DNA of 64,000 nt from the NCBI GenBank assembly GCA_037039685.1, contig JAWNGF010000005.1, positions 1,550,001 through 1,614,000 on the forward strand, given 5' to 3'. Source of the DNA: Ceratobasidium sp. AG-K (Eukaryota > Basidiomycota > Agaricomycetes > Cantharellales > Ceratobasidiaceae). The notes beneath the pieces were generated by a model. That model was not told the DNA's origin, made no database searches, and worked only from the letters and a program-made list of their open reading frames with translations. The position numbers were made by a program, and so were the translations under genes. Shown here one piece after another: positions 10,367-21,196 of this stretch (the stretch's first letter is position 1; each line of letters begins with the position of its first letter).

Positions 10367-12364
10367 ATGTCTATTCAAGAAGACGTAGGGTCACGACCCT
10401 CATCCACTATATCAACAAGAAGAGGACCCAGTTGGGCAGCAAGGCCCACAGGATCACTAAACGAACAAGATATCGCACAAACGCAAGCGGGAGGCCCTGC
10501 TCGATCACGCCCCCAAAGTCAAACATCAATGCCGGGAGCTTTCGGCATTCCTGACATGACAACGGTACAAGAGGAAGATCCCACTATCACAAATAGAGAA
10601 CCAGGAGATCTCACGAATGACCCCACTCCAGCGGTAATTCGTATTCCAACTGCAACTCCAGGGCCATCACGTCCTTTGTGGCCGTTAGGGACTAGAAGAC
10701 AGTTCTTTTCTCCCCAACCCGAAGCTCATGGGGGCGTATCGCTCGTTCCCATTAGACCTCCTCCCACACCACACGTTCCCAACGTCCCTACAGTTCCTCA
10801 AATTGGAGGAACCATCACTAACGCAGGACCAATTCCAGTGGCTTCCCAGCCAGTCACACCAGCAATTCCAGCACCACCATATATCCCACGGGGTTACTCC
10901 AAACAACCAGCCCCAGCACAACAAAACGCCGGTGATCCAGGAAGTTCAAGTTCAAGCTCCAGCTCTAACAACAGAGCTGTAATCAGCAATTTAGATGACC
11001 TAGACGACCTTCTAGAAGGAAGACACAACGCTACCCTTAGGGTTATAGACGGAATGAGAGTCACTATAGATTGAAGGCTTAGTGGCCTAGAACAAGCCAC
11101 ACAGGTTCTAGCAAACAACCAGCAAATCTTTAACAACTCCATCAACACCCTGCAAGGAACCTTGACGGACATTCTAAACTCAGCAAGAAATGGCGAACAT
11201 AATTCCTTTCTAGTTGGTCAAGATGTAACCCGCCTTCGAAATGAAGTTACCAACACCCAAGGACTAGTAAATAATGTACGCGAAGAACTCAACATTACCA
11301 GACAAGGACAACTCGAATGGAATGAGGCGGTGACACAAGGACTAGAGACCTTACGACAAGAGGGAGCCTCCTTCACTACCAAAATAACGGAAGTCCGGGA
11401 AGCTATCAACAATATGCGTGAAGAAATGGACGAAGCATCCCTGCATGAGAACCCCTCTAGGCGATCAAATTCTCCACCACATCCAGACGGGGAATCTACC
11501 AGGATCGACGAATTAGAATCAAGAATCCAACGACTGACCGAAAACCCAAACATTGGTACTGGACAGCGTCGTCCCAAGGTTACTCGTCCGGAAGCCTTCG
11601 ACGGAAAGAAAGGAGAAGGCGCTGAAATGTTCATTACGCAAATGGAGAGCTACTTTGTACGTCTGGGCGATCAATACACTTCCGACGAAGAAAGAATCCG
11701 CGAAGCCCTAGCAAACTTCAAATCCGAGAACAGAGCCGCCACCCACTGGGCACAAGTACTCTTACGATTGCATAACCAAGGAGGAAATAACCAAAATCTT
11801 GCCTCGTGGGAAAGTTTCCAAGCACACTTCATGGAACAATTCAGCAATCCTAACAAAAAGGCTAAAGCGGAATCGGACATCCGAAAATGCAAACAGATCA
11901 ACTCGGTAGCAAACTATGCTTCGGAATTCCGATACCTTCTTGTAGACGTTAACTGGGGTCAAGAAGCTCTGATCAACCAATTCAAGGAAGGGTTGAAACC
12001 TGAAGTCAAAACTGAACTAGCTCATTTCGAACTAACCCTGATCAACGAAGATGGAACAGAACGAGAACTCTCCCTTGACCGATGGATATCAATTGCAATC
12101 TCTATTGACCAGAAACTACAAGCAATCAAGAACACAACAGGGAAGAAGACAGTAACAGCATCCTCTAGCTCTACAAAAAGACTTCCAGATGAGGTTTACA
12201 AGGCTAGAATTTCCTCGAGACGCTGCCTGAAATGCGGATCAGACAAACACATGCTTGCCAAATACCCAGAGAAGGAATGGAAAAAGGAAGAACCTAACCT
12301 CAAAGGAAGGGAAGGAAAAATAGAAGAGGAATCCGAATCGGGAAAAGGCGAGGTCTCCCTCTAA
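10367..12364 (+). pseudogene. Gag of element B, one internal TGA
   Basis: ATG at 10367 begins about 30 nt after the LTR. Residues 1-230 are Pro/Ser-rich with low complexity; a TGA at 11072-11074 interrupts, and the same frame continues with a coiled-coil-like region (11160-11450), then the retrotransposon gag domain (about 11590-12100). A zinc knuckle at 12224-12265 has the form C-x2-C-x4-H-x4-Y: the last Cys codon position is TAC. The frame ends TAA at 12362-12364. Pol opens in the -1 frame, and its open region overlaps gag back to about 12298, so a -1 frameshift in that 67-nt window would make Gag-Pol. Gag forms the particle that packages element RNA. Confidence 0.85.
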
Positions 12365-12366
12365 CC

Positions 12367-15215
12367 GTGTGTGGAGAGACCAACGAACCAGTAATGGAAA
12401 CAATGTACCTTAGAGCTACCAGCAAATCAACAATTGTTTACACGAATATTACTGGAATCACAGAACCCATTGCTACTCTCATCGACTCGGGAGCATCAAG
12501 GAACTTCATTGACATCACTTGGGCACGAAGAAACAACGTGGCCCTAATTGAACTACCGACACCTAGGAAAATAATTGGAATCCAAGGGAAGGAACTCTCA
12601 CATCAAATCCGATTCAAAGCAAACCTGGAATTTGAATTACATGGAAAAATCTTCAGGCAAAACTTCTTTGCCATGCCGACTGGAGATACACACTTGATTC
12701 TGGGGTTAGAATGGCTAGAGGAAGCCAACCCAATAATCGATTGGCCATCAAAAGAAATTTCCTGGCGACCAAACAACATTCTTGGAAAAGCCGCAGAAAT
12801 CGAAGACATACCCGAAGAATTCAAAGATTATGCAGAAGTCTTTAGCGAAGAAAAATTTAAACGAATACCGGACCATCGTCCATACGACTGTTGCATCGAT
12901 CTGGTGGAAGGAGCAGAACTTCCTAAACCAGCTAGGCCAATTCCACTCTCACCCGCAGAATCCATAACCCTCAGAAAATACCTAGATGAGGAACTGGCGG
13001 CAGGCAAAATCCGACCAAGCAAGTCACCCGTAGCCGCAGCAACTTTTTTCGTCAAAAAGGGACAAGACCCAAAGGACCCGGAAAAACCTCCAGAACTCAG
13101 GCTAGTTCAACATTTTGGCCCGATCAACGAAATAACAAAAGACGATTGCTTCCCCATGCCGCTAATGGAAGATCTCCTTGACAAGATCAAGGACGCAAAA
13201 ATCTTTTCCAAAATAGACTTGCGTATGGGGTTCAACAACATCCGAGTTAAAGAAGGAGACGAATGGAAAACGGCATTCCGAACCAAGGAGGGCCTATTTG
13301 AATATATTGTCATGCCCTTCGGATTGAAAAACGCGCCGGCAACTTTCCAACGATATATGAATCATATTTTCCACGACCTGATTGACATCTGTGTCATCGT
13401 TTACATTGATGACATATTAATTTTCTCCAAAGACCAAAGCCAGCATGTGGAGGATGTCCGAAAGGTACTCAAAATCCTGTTGGACAACAACCTCTTTGCA
13501 AAACTCCCAAAATGCGAATTCTTCGTCAAAAGACTTGTCTACACAGGGATAAACATCAGCGAGGAAGGAATATCAATGCAAGAGGAAAAGGTCAAAGCAA
13601 TCAAGGAATGGAAGGAGCCAAGAACAGTCAAACAGGTCCAAGCCTTCCTAGGATTTGCAAACTTTTACAGGCGATTCGTACCAAACTTCAGCGGCCTGGC
13701 GAAACCCTTAACCGTTCTAACAAGGAAGGATCAAAAATGGAAGTGGGAAGCAGAACAACAGGAGGCTTTCGATAACCTGAAAAAGGAAATATGCAAGGAA
13801 CCACTACTACAACACCCAGATCCAACAAAACCTTACATATTGGAAACAGATGCAAGCGGCGTTGCTATGGGATCAATACTCTCTCAAAGACAAGACGACA
13901 GTTACTTGCACCCCATTGCCTTCCTATCAAAATCCTTTAATGCTGCACAGATGAACTACGATGTTCACAACAAGGAATTGATGGCAATTGTGGAGTCACT
14001 AAAACACTGGCGATTGCATCTAGAAGGAACAAGAGAACCAATAACAATCTATACCGATCACCGTAACCTGCAATACTGGAAGAAGGCAACTACATTTAAC
14101 CGACGTCACGCTCGATGGCATCAAATCCTGGCTTCTTACAACTTTGAAATAGTTTACCGTCCAGGGAATATGTCAACAAAGCCAGACCTACTGTCCAGAA
14201 GAGCGGATCACAACGAAATACCAACAGCGGAGCAAATTATGATCAAGGAGGAACAGTTCAAAGGATTCGCCGGAGAAGTCAAGTCAGACATCATTGCGGA
14301 CATTAAGGAAGCACAAAGCAAAGATGAGAGCATCAGGAAGATCATAGAATTGTGCAAAGAAAAGGAGACCCTACCCAAATCAGTGCAACAAGGAATTAGG
14401 AACTACAACTTCGAGGAAGACCTGCTCTGGATAGATGGGAAAATCTACGTACCAGAGGATAAGGACACTAGACTAAAAATCCTCAGATTACACCACGATT
14501 CAACATTGGCAGGACACCAGGGTCAAGCCCGAACGCTGGAACTAATCTCAAGAAAATACTACTGGCCTGGACTTAAGGCAACAGTGAACAAATACGTCGA
14601 CTCTTGCGAGCAGTGCCAAAGAGCAAAGGGAACAAAAAGCCAAGTACCACTGAAAGCACTCGAGATCCCGAACACCCCATGGGAGGATATTGCATACGAT
14701 TTTATCGTAAAACTCCCAAAATCACAAGGCAATGACAGCATTCTAGTGGTGGTGGATCGGTTCTCTTGTATGGCACACTTCATAGCCTGCAAAGAGTCAA
14801 CAACTGCGGAACAACTCGCTGATCTTTTCCTGAAGAACGTTTGGAAATTACACGGCGTCCCATGAAGTACTGTTTCTGACAGAGGAACAACTTTCAACAG
14901 CAATTTCCTGAAGGCCCTCTACCAAAAAATCGGAGTAAAACCATCATTCAGCACGGCATATCATCCACAAACAGACGGAATAACGGAACGGATAAACCAG
15001 TGGATAGAAGCATGGCTTCGCACATTTGTTAACTACAGACAGGACAACTGGGCCGAACTGCTCCCTATCGCAGAATTCTGCTACAACAACCAGCGACACG
15101 GAGTCACAGGAAAAACCCCATTCGAAATTGTCAATGGCAGAGAACCACTATGGAATGTTTCAACAGAAGTCACCACGAGTCCTGAAGCTAATAAGAAAGC
15201 GAACAACTGGCAGGA
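12367..15215 (+). pseudogene. Pol of element B (PR-RT-RH-IN), nearly open, C-terminus deleted
   Basis: One long frame encodes protease (IDSGAS at about 12480), RT with intact YIDDILIFSK (about 13400), RNase H (ETDASG at 13845, KELMAI, YTDHRN) and integrase with HHCC zinc site (about 14490-14620) and the first catalytic Asp. A TGA at 14863-14865 interrupts the integrase between the first and second catalytic Asp; beyond it the frame resumes with VSDRGTT and TAYHPQTDG and the Glu of ITERIN. After EANKKANNW the integrase C-terminal domain and the chromodomain are missing, which is unusual for this family and implies an internal deletion. Of the Ty3 copies in the window only B and D retain YIDD. 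Confidence 0.9.
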
Positions 15216-15370
15216 AGTATGGGACGAAGGAAGAGACTTGGGAGGAATGGGAGAAGTTCTCGGACGAGCCGGGAAATACCGTGTTCAATCCCATCGACCT
15301 GACCTTGGAGGAAGATGAAGGGCTTGAGGAGTATATGCTGAGGAAAGGGAAGGACTGCGCGGTGCAGTAA
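15216..15370 (+). pseudogene. C-terminal remnant of ORF3 in element B
   Basis: Past the deletion the frame that ends TAA at 15368 encodes an acidic tail, including WEEWEKFSDEP and PIDLTLEEDEGLEEY. It resembles the ORF3 tail of element E, which has VIDLTDKEEDC at the corresponding place. The 5' part of ORF3 was removed by the same deletion that removed the chromodomain, so the exact left limit is uncertain. Confidence 0.5.
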
Positions 15371-15411
15371 GTCCGTTCAGGTCCCCCAAACAGACTCTTA
15401 GGGGGGAGTAA

Positions 15412-15868
15412 TGTTGTGAGCCAGCTCACTCCATCAGACTTGCCTGTTGTCTTGCCCGCCTGTTTCCTTCTTTTCTGTTGTGTTTCCGTTTCCGTTTGCC
15501 GCATTGCCACCTTCTTGTGGTTATTCTGTTACATTGTGTAACGCGGCTGTGCTTTGTACAAGTCATGTCTGTTCATACAGCATGACTCACATGGACACTC
15601 CTGAATGGTTGACTGCGTTGACTCATGTGGCTGCGCCTTGTATGACTCAGCCACTTTGTGAATATATATAGAGGACCAACAAGCCTGGTAACCCCAGCTT
15701 GTTTTGTCTTGTCAAAACATCCCCTCTGAGTGACACTTAGAACCACCCCTACCCTCAAGAGCCTACAGACGCTTAAGTGTGTTGCGGTTCAAGAGGTGAC
15801 TTAGGTCTTAGTGCCGTCCACTCTCCATCACGGCTTGTCTCATAGCCACCAAGAAGAAGCTTACGACA
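15412..15868 (+). repeat. 3' LTR of element B, with polypurine tract upstream
   Basis: TGTTGTGAGC...TTACGACA, 457 bp. The purine run AGGGGGGAGT at 15400-15409 sits just before it and is the likely plus-strand primer. Differences from the 5' LTR are CpG transitions. Confidence 0.95.
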
Positions 15869-16795
15869 TCTACCCATTGCTACAGGTTGCTTAGGCTCTT
15901 CCAGAGCTGGCAGAGCAACGGTTCACATATCAGTAAGGTTATAAAGGAGTGTAGATACAATTGAAATGCAGGATAGTAGGTGGTGGATTCAATGGAACTA
16001 ACCATTGCTTTATATATGTCCTTCATCAGCTTCCCAGAAACTTTGCCAAGCTCAGTCTAGCAGCTACAACACCATCTGTCACAAGGACAAAAATTGTGGA
16101 AATGTAGCTCATTTAAGTTACTGTGAGCAAAGTGCAGTAAACTGCACCACCAGACCACAGGATAGGCATTTTGGTCCAGATTTAGTATGTATTTTTATTG
16201 CTCAGGCATGCCAGAGCACACAGTACACCCATGGGTAATATTACAAGCACATGCTTTGCATGTTAGATTGTGTTTACAGGTTATGTATCTAATCTTATCT
16301 GTGACAAAACACAGCTTTGAGGTGGTGAAAGTGAGACCCTGAAGGTCTGACCACAATGGTGTGAGTTTTGGGCATCTGACCAGACCCCTTTGCATTGCAT
16401 CTGATTGGGATGGGCATATTTTGATGCAATTTCCATGGAACTATTATACATCTAGGAGTTTGACCAGCATGAACCTGACCAAGCCACCATCTGACTGCAG
16501 TGGGGGGTCAACCAATGAAGGCTCAATCCTGCTTAAACCTAGAAGCTGACCTGCAAACCTTGTAGGTATCCTTTCCAGGGTGGGCCACTCTGAAGTAGCT
16601 AGTTCCACCCAATCTGCCACTGAGGATTCCATCAAATTTACTTTCATGCCAACCCACTTGACACTCATACCTCAGCACTCAACAAGCAGGGGGTGAGGGG
16701 ACCCACCCCTCCTCATCCCACCAGCAACCATGATAGCAGGCTCCTGAGCAACACAATCCAGTTTCTCCTTGTCTATAAGGTTGGCCAGCCCATTG
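15869..16795 (+). other. Intergenic, flank of elements B and E
   Basis: This continues the host sequence interrupted by element B: the first codon of the small minus-strand gene is at 15875-15877 and a TATAAAG-like stretch upstream of it may be its promoter. I see no other gene; the open frames are short and lack recognisable motifs. It ends with the CATTG duplication of element E. Confidence 0.5.
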
Positions 16796-17222
16796 TGTCA
16801 CAACCTCTCCTGTTTTCTGTTGTTGTGCTTTGTGTTTGGTCTTGTTCTGCTTGCTCTCTTCATATATGTGCCTTTAATGTAAGCCACAACTGCGGGACAT
16901 GCCTGCCTGGCCTGTTCCATTGTTCCCTCAGTCTCCATGGACTTATCCTGTCTCCTTGTTCTCTCCTCACTTCCCTTGGACTCTTGCTTTCTCCCCTTTG
17001 GTTGCCACTCTCTATTGTACATAGCCACAGGAGATAGTATATATACCAGTGACAGAAGTCTTGTCTTCACAAGACTTGTTCTCTTGTTGTTTTCCCCTAC
17101 CACTTGTGTGACTGCTTAGCTTGGGCCTAAGAGCCACTCATTGACCCTTGTCATTGTCCCAACCACTGTCCTCATTGCCTGACTGACCCTTGGCATCATC
17201 AGGTCTGACTAGGGTTGTGACA
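16796..17222 (+). repeat. 5' LTR of element E
   Basis: TGTCACAACC...GTTGTGACA, 427 bp. TATATATA at 17038-17045 precedes the putative R start ACAAGACTTGTTCT (17069-17082) by about 30 nt. It differs from the 3' LTR at many sites where one copy has TG and the other CA. Confidence 0.92.
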
Positions 17223-17224
17223 CC

Positions 17225-17238
17225 AGAACAAGTCTTGT
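17225..17238 (+). promoter_or_regulatory. Self-priming primer-binding site of element E
   Basis: AGAACAAGTCTTGT begins 2 nt after the LTR and is perfectly complementary to LTR positions 17069-17082. Confidence 0.6.
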
Positions 17239-17639
17239 TGCCTTTGCCATGGAAACAGCCCCTGTTGCTGTCAGAACCAGGTTCTTCATCAGGGTCCCCC
17301 TGAGTTTTGCATACCCTTCACCATTGAACTGTTAACACCCCAATCTCTCCACTGCATCATTCACATGTTGAGTCAACCCACAGCTCAGATCCATTAGCCT
17401 GTTGACAATGTCCCCTATCCTCTGATATCACTGAGCTGTTGCCACCTTATCAGGAAGTGCTGCTTACATATTCTATTGGAACAAGGATCTCTGATACCTT
17501 TGCACTGAACCTACCATTGACTAGGTTCCCCCAAATCTTCCATCTCTACCTGGGGATCAACCTTCTTCTTAACCAAAACTACTAGCCAAATAAGGTCAAA
17601 GCACACCTGGAAGTGCACTTACTCTAGAATATGACCTTT

Positions 17640-20437
17640 GACTCAGGACCAGGGAGAGCCAGGGCTGTATCCACTGGTTTGGAAAGGTCTTTCCAACACA
17701 CATTTTCCCATTTGCAAATGTTGGGACTATACTGTTCCCCAAAGAAATGCATGTTCCATGTACCAAAAGTGGATTACTTAGGACTAGTCATCATGGGAGA
17801 AAAGATAGAAATGCAACAGGACAAAGTGGCAGCAATCCAAAAGTGGCCCACACCCAAAAATGTCACAGACATACAAACATTTCTTGGATTGGCAAACTTC
17901 TACTGGAGATTCACCAAGAATTACACACATATCCCAAGACCCCTCTAAGGTTTCACCATGAAAGGAAGAAATTGGGAATGGATGAAAGAGGCAGAGGGAA
18001 GTTTCCAAAACCTCATCAAAGAATTCATCAAGGCCCCAATTCTGTCTCAGCCCAACCAAGAAAAAGGATCCATTGTGGAATGCAATACTTCAGGCAAAGC
18101 AACCAGTGCAATACTCAGTCAATACAGCAATGACAGCAAACTACACCCAGTTGCGTTTATGTCTAAAAGTCTATCACCAGCAGAACGGAACTATGATATT
18201 TTCAACAAGGAGCTACTAGCAATAATCAAAGCATTCAAAGAATGGCAACATCTTCTGGAAGGAACTGAAAAACCAGTACTCCTGATCACAGACCACAAAA
18301 ACTTGGAATAATTCATGATGTCAAAAGTCTCAACCAAGAGACAAAACTGCTGGGCAGTGTTTTTCTCAGAGTTCAATTTCCAAATCCAATACAAGGCAGG
18401 GGGTCTAAATGGAAAAGCAGATACACTAAGTTGACAAAGCAACCATGACCTAGAAGGGGGGGTGATCCCTCAAAAACCCCTACTTCTGCCAGAAGTTTTC
18501 ATTAACTTGGCAGAAGAAGAACCCTCAGGGATGGCATCAACCACAGACATCTATGATGCTATCAAAATACAAACCCAGAAAGATGACTATGTACAATCCA
18601 TTTGGGCCTTCCTGAGCAATCATCCAGACAAAGCCCCTGCTATGGTCCAGAAAGAGTTCAAAGATTGGAAGATCAGAAATGATAGGATGTACCAGAAAGG
18701 CCAAATCTACATCCCCAACAACAACAAAACCAAAAGATAGATCCTGGAACTCCATCATGATAACAAAGCAGCAGGACACATGGGACAAGCCAAGAAATTG
18801 GAACTGATCAAAAGGGAATATTGGTGGCCTTCCATGAAAGCATTCATAAACAAATACATGTCATCCTGCAATTTGTGCCAACAAAGTAAACCCATCAATC
18901 AATGCCCCTTGGGGGAACTACAACCATTGGAACTTCCATCAAAACCATGGCAACATATCTTGGTGGACATGATTGTTAGGCTCCCAACATCAAAAGGTTC
19001 AGACTCCATATTGGTTATTGTCAACACCCTCACAAAGATGGCGCATTTCATCCCCTGCACTGAGCAGACAACATTGCCCAAATTGGCCAAACTGTTCATG
19101 GAACACTGTTGGAAATTACATGGCACCCCAGAAACTGTTGTAGCAGATCAAGGACCCACCTTTGCTTCCAAGTTTATGAAAGAGCTCTACCAAGCCTGGA
19201 ACATATGCCCCAGACTATCAACAGCCTACCATCCAGAAACAGATGGGCAGACAAAACACATTAATCAGATGGTTGAAGTGTTCATTAGAACCTACTGCTC
19301 CTTCAGACAACATGACTGGGCTTTGCTATGTCCGTTTGCAGAATTTGCTTACAATACTTTGTTCCACTCCAGCATCAGAATGACACCCTTCTTTGCAAAT
19401 ACAGCACACCTCCCTTCCATTGAAGGAATACCAATAGAAGATGGGTCTATCCCTTAAGCATCTGCCCATGCACAAAGCATCCAAGGCAACCTAGAAGAGG
19501 CAAAAGCTAGTCTAACCCTGAGCAAGGAGCGGGACAAAGAATATGCAGATCAGAAACAACATGAAGACACCATCCAGGTCCATGACAAAGTTTGGCTCAG
19601 CCATGACCACATCTCAACCAATCAGCCTTCCCTGAAACTCTCCCACAAGTGGCTAGGACCTTTCACAGTCCTGGAAGGGGTTGGAAGGCATGCTTACACA
19701 CTTGAGCTTCCCAATCCATGACCATACACCCGATAATCAATGCTTCCCGCCTTGCCAAGTATCAGGAGGATGAGATAGTAGGATGACAGACAGAACCACC
19801 AACGCCAATCAAAACACCAGAAGGTGAAGAAGAGTATGAAGTGGAACAGATCCAGAGCTCTAAGGTCAAAAAAGGGACCCTGAAGTACTTTGTCAACTGG
19901 AAAGGGTATATGGCAGAGCATGACTCCTGGGAACCAGTGGAAAATCTTAGCAATGCCACAGAGTTAATTGCTGACTTCCACAAAGAACATCCAAATGCCA
20001 TCAAGGAAGTCCCCAAGGCTACCAAGAAGCATTGCCATGCCAAGACAAAGGAGGACTTGGTGGCCAAAGGAAAGGAAGAACAGCCCATTTGGCGTTCCAA
20101 GTGTATAAACAAGGCCTCTGGAATCCAAGTCCTGCATCAAGAAATCTCTACTCCTACCACTCTTACTCCACCTTCTGTGCCATGTCTGCATTTGCTAACA
20201 CCACCATCTGCATCTACAATGACACCTTCACTTGCTCTGCCACCTTCAAGAGGACCCTACTCTGCATCAATCTTAACGCAGGCCTCTACTACCATGAGGG
20301 CCTGGCTCAATCCTTCTATTTCATCATATCCCAACATTTCCACTGTTCCCACCCTTGCCACTCTTTCTGGGGCAACCCCCTTGTCCATTGGTGCAACTGG
20401 ATTGCCCACATTATGGCTGACATCCATGACCACTTAG
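17640..20437 (+). pseudogene. Pol fragment of element E (RT end, RNase H, integrase, chromodomain)
   Basis: Starting inside RT (LGLYCSPKKCMFHV), the frame covers the RT thumb (FLGLANFYWRF), RNase H (PVAFMSKSLSPAERNYDIF, TDHKNLE), the integrase zinc site (HHDNKAAGHMGQ, CNLCQQ) and core (ILVDMIVRLP, VVADQGPTF, TAYHPETDGQT), and a chromodomain (EYEVEQIQ, FVNWKGYMAEHDSWEP). Stops occur near 17946, 18309, 18432, 18738 and 19455, and the stretch 19710-19800 is scrambled by several more. The integrase catalytic Glu region reads TKHINQ, where related copies have TERINQ or SERANQ, so the Glu is lost. After the chromodomain a Ser/Pro/Thr-rich tail stays open to 20437 and overlaps ORF3. Confidence 0.85.
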
Positions 20438-20640
20438 AGATTGTCAACGCTTACTGGAAGGCCAGCACTTGGGCCGTAACAGAGTACATTGACCTGACAG
20501 AAGGACCCAAATGGCAATTGGCAGTCATTGACTTGACAGACAAGGAAGAAGATTGTGGGGTATGGAAAGGTAAAGGGTCAGAGGAGGACCCCTTGGTGTT
20601 GAACTGTGAGGAAGAGTTTGTTTTGGTAGAGAGTGCCTAG
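20182..20640 (+). CDS. ORF3 of element E, overlapping the end of pol; unknown function
   Basis: An uninterrupted 152-residue frame starts with ATG at 20182 (MSAFANTTICIYN) and ends TAG at 20638-20640, just before the polypurine tract. The first 256 nt overlap the pol tail in the -1 frame. No domain is recognised. The middle is rich in aromatic residues, His and Cys; the C-terminal third is acidic and has two IDLT motifs (20488-20499 and 20527-20538), the second in the context AVIDLTDKEEDC, which fits the consensus of SUMO-interacting motifs. The frame is open although the neighbouring pol carries at least five stops. That could mean late selection or chance, and the reading frame is short enough for chance to matter. 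Confidence 0.5.
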   Translation: MSAFANTTICIYNDTFTCSATFKRTLLCINLNAGLYYHEGLAQSFYFIISQHFHCSHPCHSFWGNPLVHWCNWIAHIMADIHDHLEIVNAYWKASTWAVTEYIDLTEGPKWQLAVIDLTDKEEDCGVWKGKGSEEDPLVLNCEEEFVLVESA

Positions 20641-20653
20641 AAGAGGGGGGTGG

Positions 20654-21080
20654 AGTCACAACCTCTCCTGTTTTCCCTTGTTGTGCTTTGTGTTTGGTCT
20701 CATTCTGCTTGCTCTCTTCATATATGCACCTTTTATGTAAGCCACAACCATGGGACATGCCTGCCTGGCCTGTTCCATTGTTCCCTTGGTCTCCATGGAC
20801 TTATCCCATCTCCTTTGTTCTCTCCTTGCTTCTCTCAGACTCTTGCTTTCTCCCCTTTTGCTGCCACTCTCTATTGTACATAGCCACAGGAGATAGTATA
20901 TATACCAGTGACAGAAGTCTTGTCTTCACAAGACTTGTTCTCTTGTTGTTTTCCCCTACCACTTGTGTGACTGCTTAGCTTGGGCCTAAGAGCCACTCAT
21001 TGACCCTCATTGTTGTCCCAACCACTGTCCTCATTGTCTGACTGACCCTTGGTGTCATCAGGCCTGACTAGGATGTGACA
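20654..21080 (+). repeat. 3' LTR of element E, with polypurine tract upstream
   Basis: 427 bp, ending GATGTGACA. Its first two bases read AG where the 5' LTR has TG. The purine run AAGAGGGGGGTGG at 20641-20653 directly precedes it. Confidence 0.9.
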
Positions 21081-21196
21081 CATTGCATGGTGCATCCAAT
21101 GAAAGCAAAACCTAAATGGATATGCCTAGCCAGTCTGTGCACCCAAACCAAATATCCAGCACACCCCACATGGTCTGGTGGTTTACCTGGGACATC

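Larger units (their letters stand above)
9881..15868 (+). mobile_element. Ty3/gypsy chromovirus-type element B, complete ends
   Basis: Two 457-bp LTRs at 9881-10337 and 15412-15868 flank gag and pol, and the 5-bp duplication TCTAC lies at 9876-9880 and 15869-15873. Total length is 5,988 bp. Gag and pol are almost open, with two TGA interruptions (11072, 14863). Pol then breaks off after the integrase core: the integrase C-terminus, the chromodomain and the start of ORF3 are deleted near 15215, and only the ORF3 tail remains before the polypurine tract. The LTRs differ at about eight positions, all explained by transitions at CpG. Confidence 0.95.
16796..21080 (+). mobile_element. Ty3/gypsy element E, internally deleted, same family as C
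   Basis: Two 427-bp LTRs at 16796-17222 and 20654-21080 are flanked by CATTG at 16791-16795 and 21081-21085. The leader (17223 to about 17630) matches the leader of element C. Gag, protease and most of RT are then missing, and coding sequence resumes at the end of RT and continues through RNase H, integrase, chromodomain and ORF3. Several stops make pol non-functional. The 4,285-bp copy could only have moved in trans. Confidence 0.92.

Noticed and set aside
12298..12364. Canonical -1 slippery heptamer between gag and pol of element B
   Set aside because: A-rich runs exist in the overlap but none fits the X-XXY-YYZ rule in the gag frame, so the frameshift mechanism is left open.
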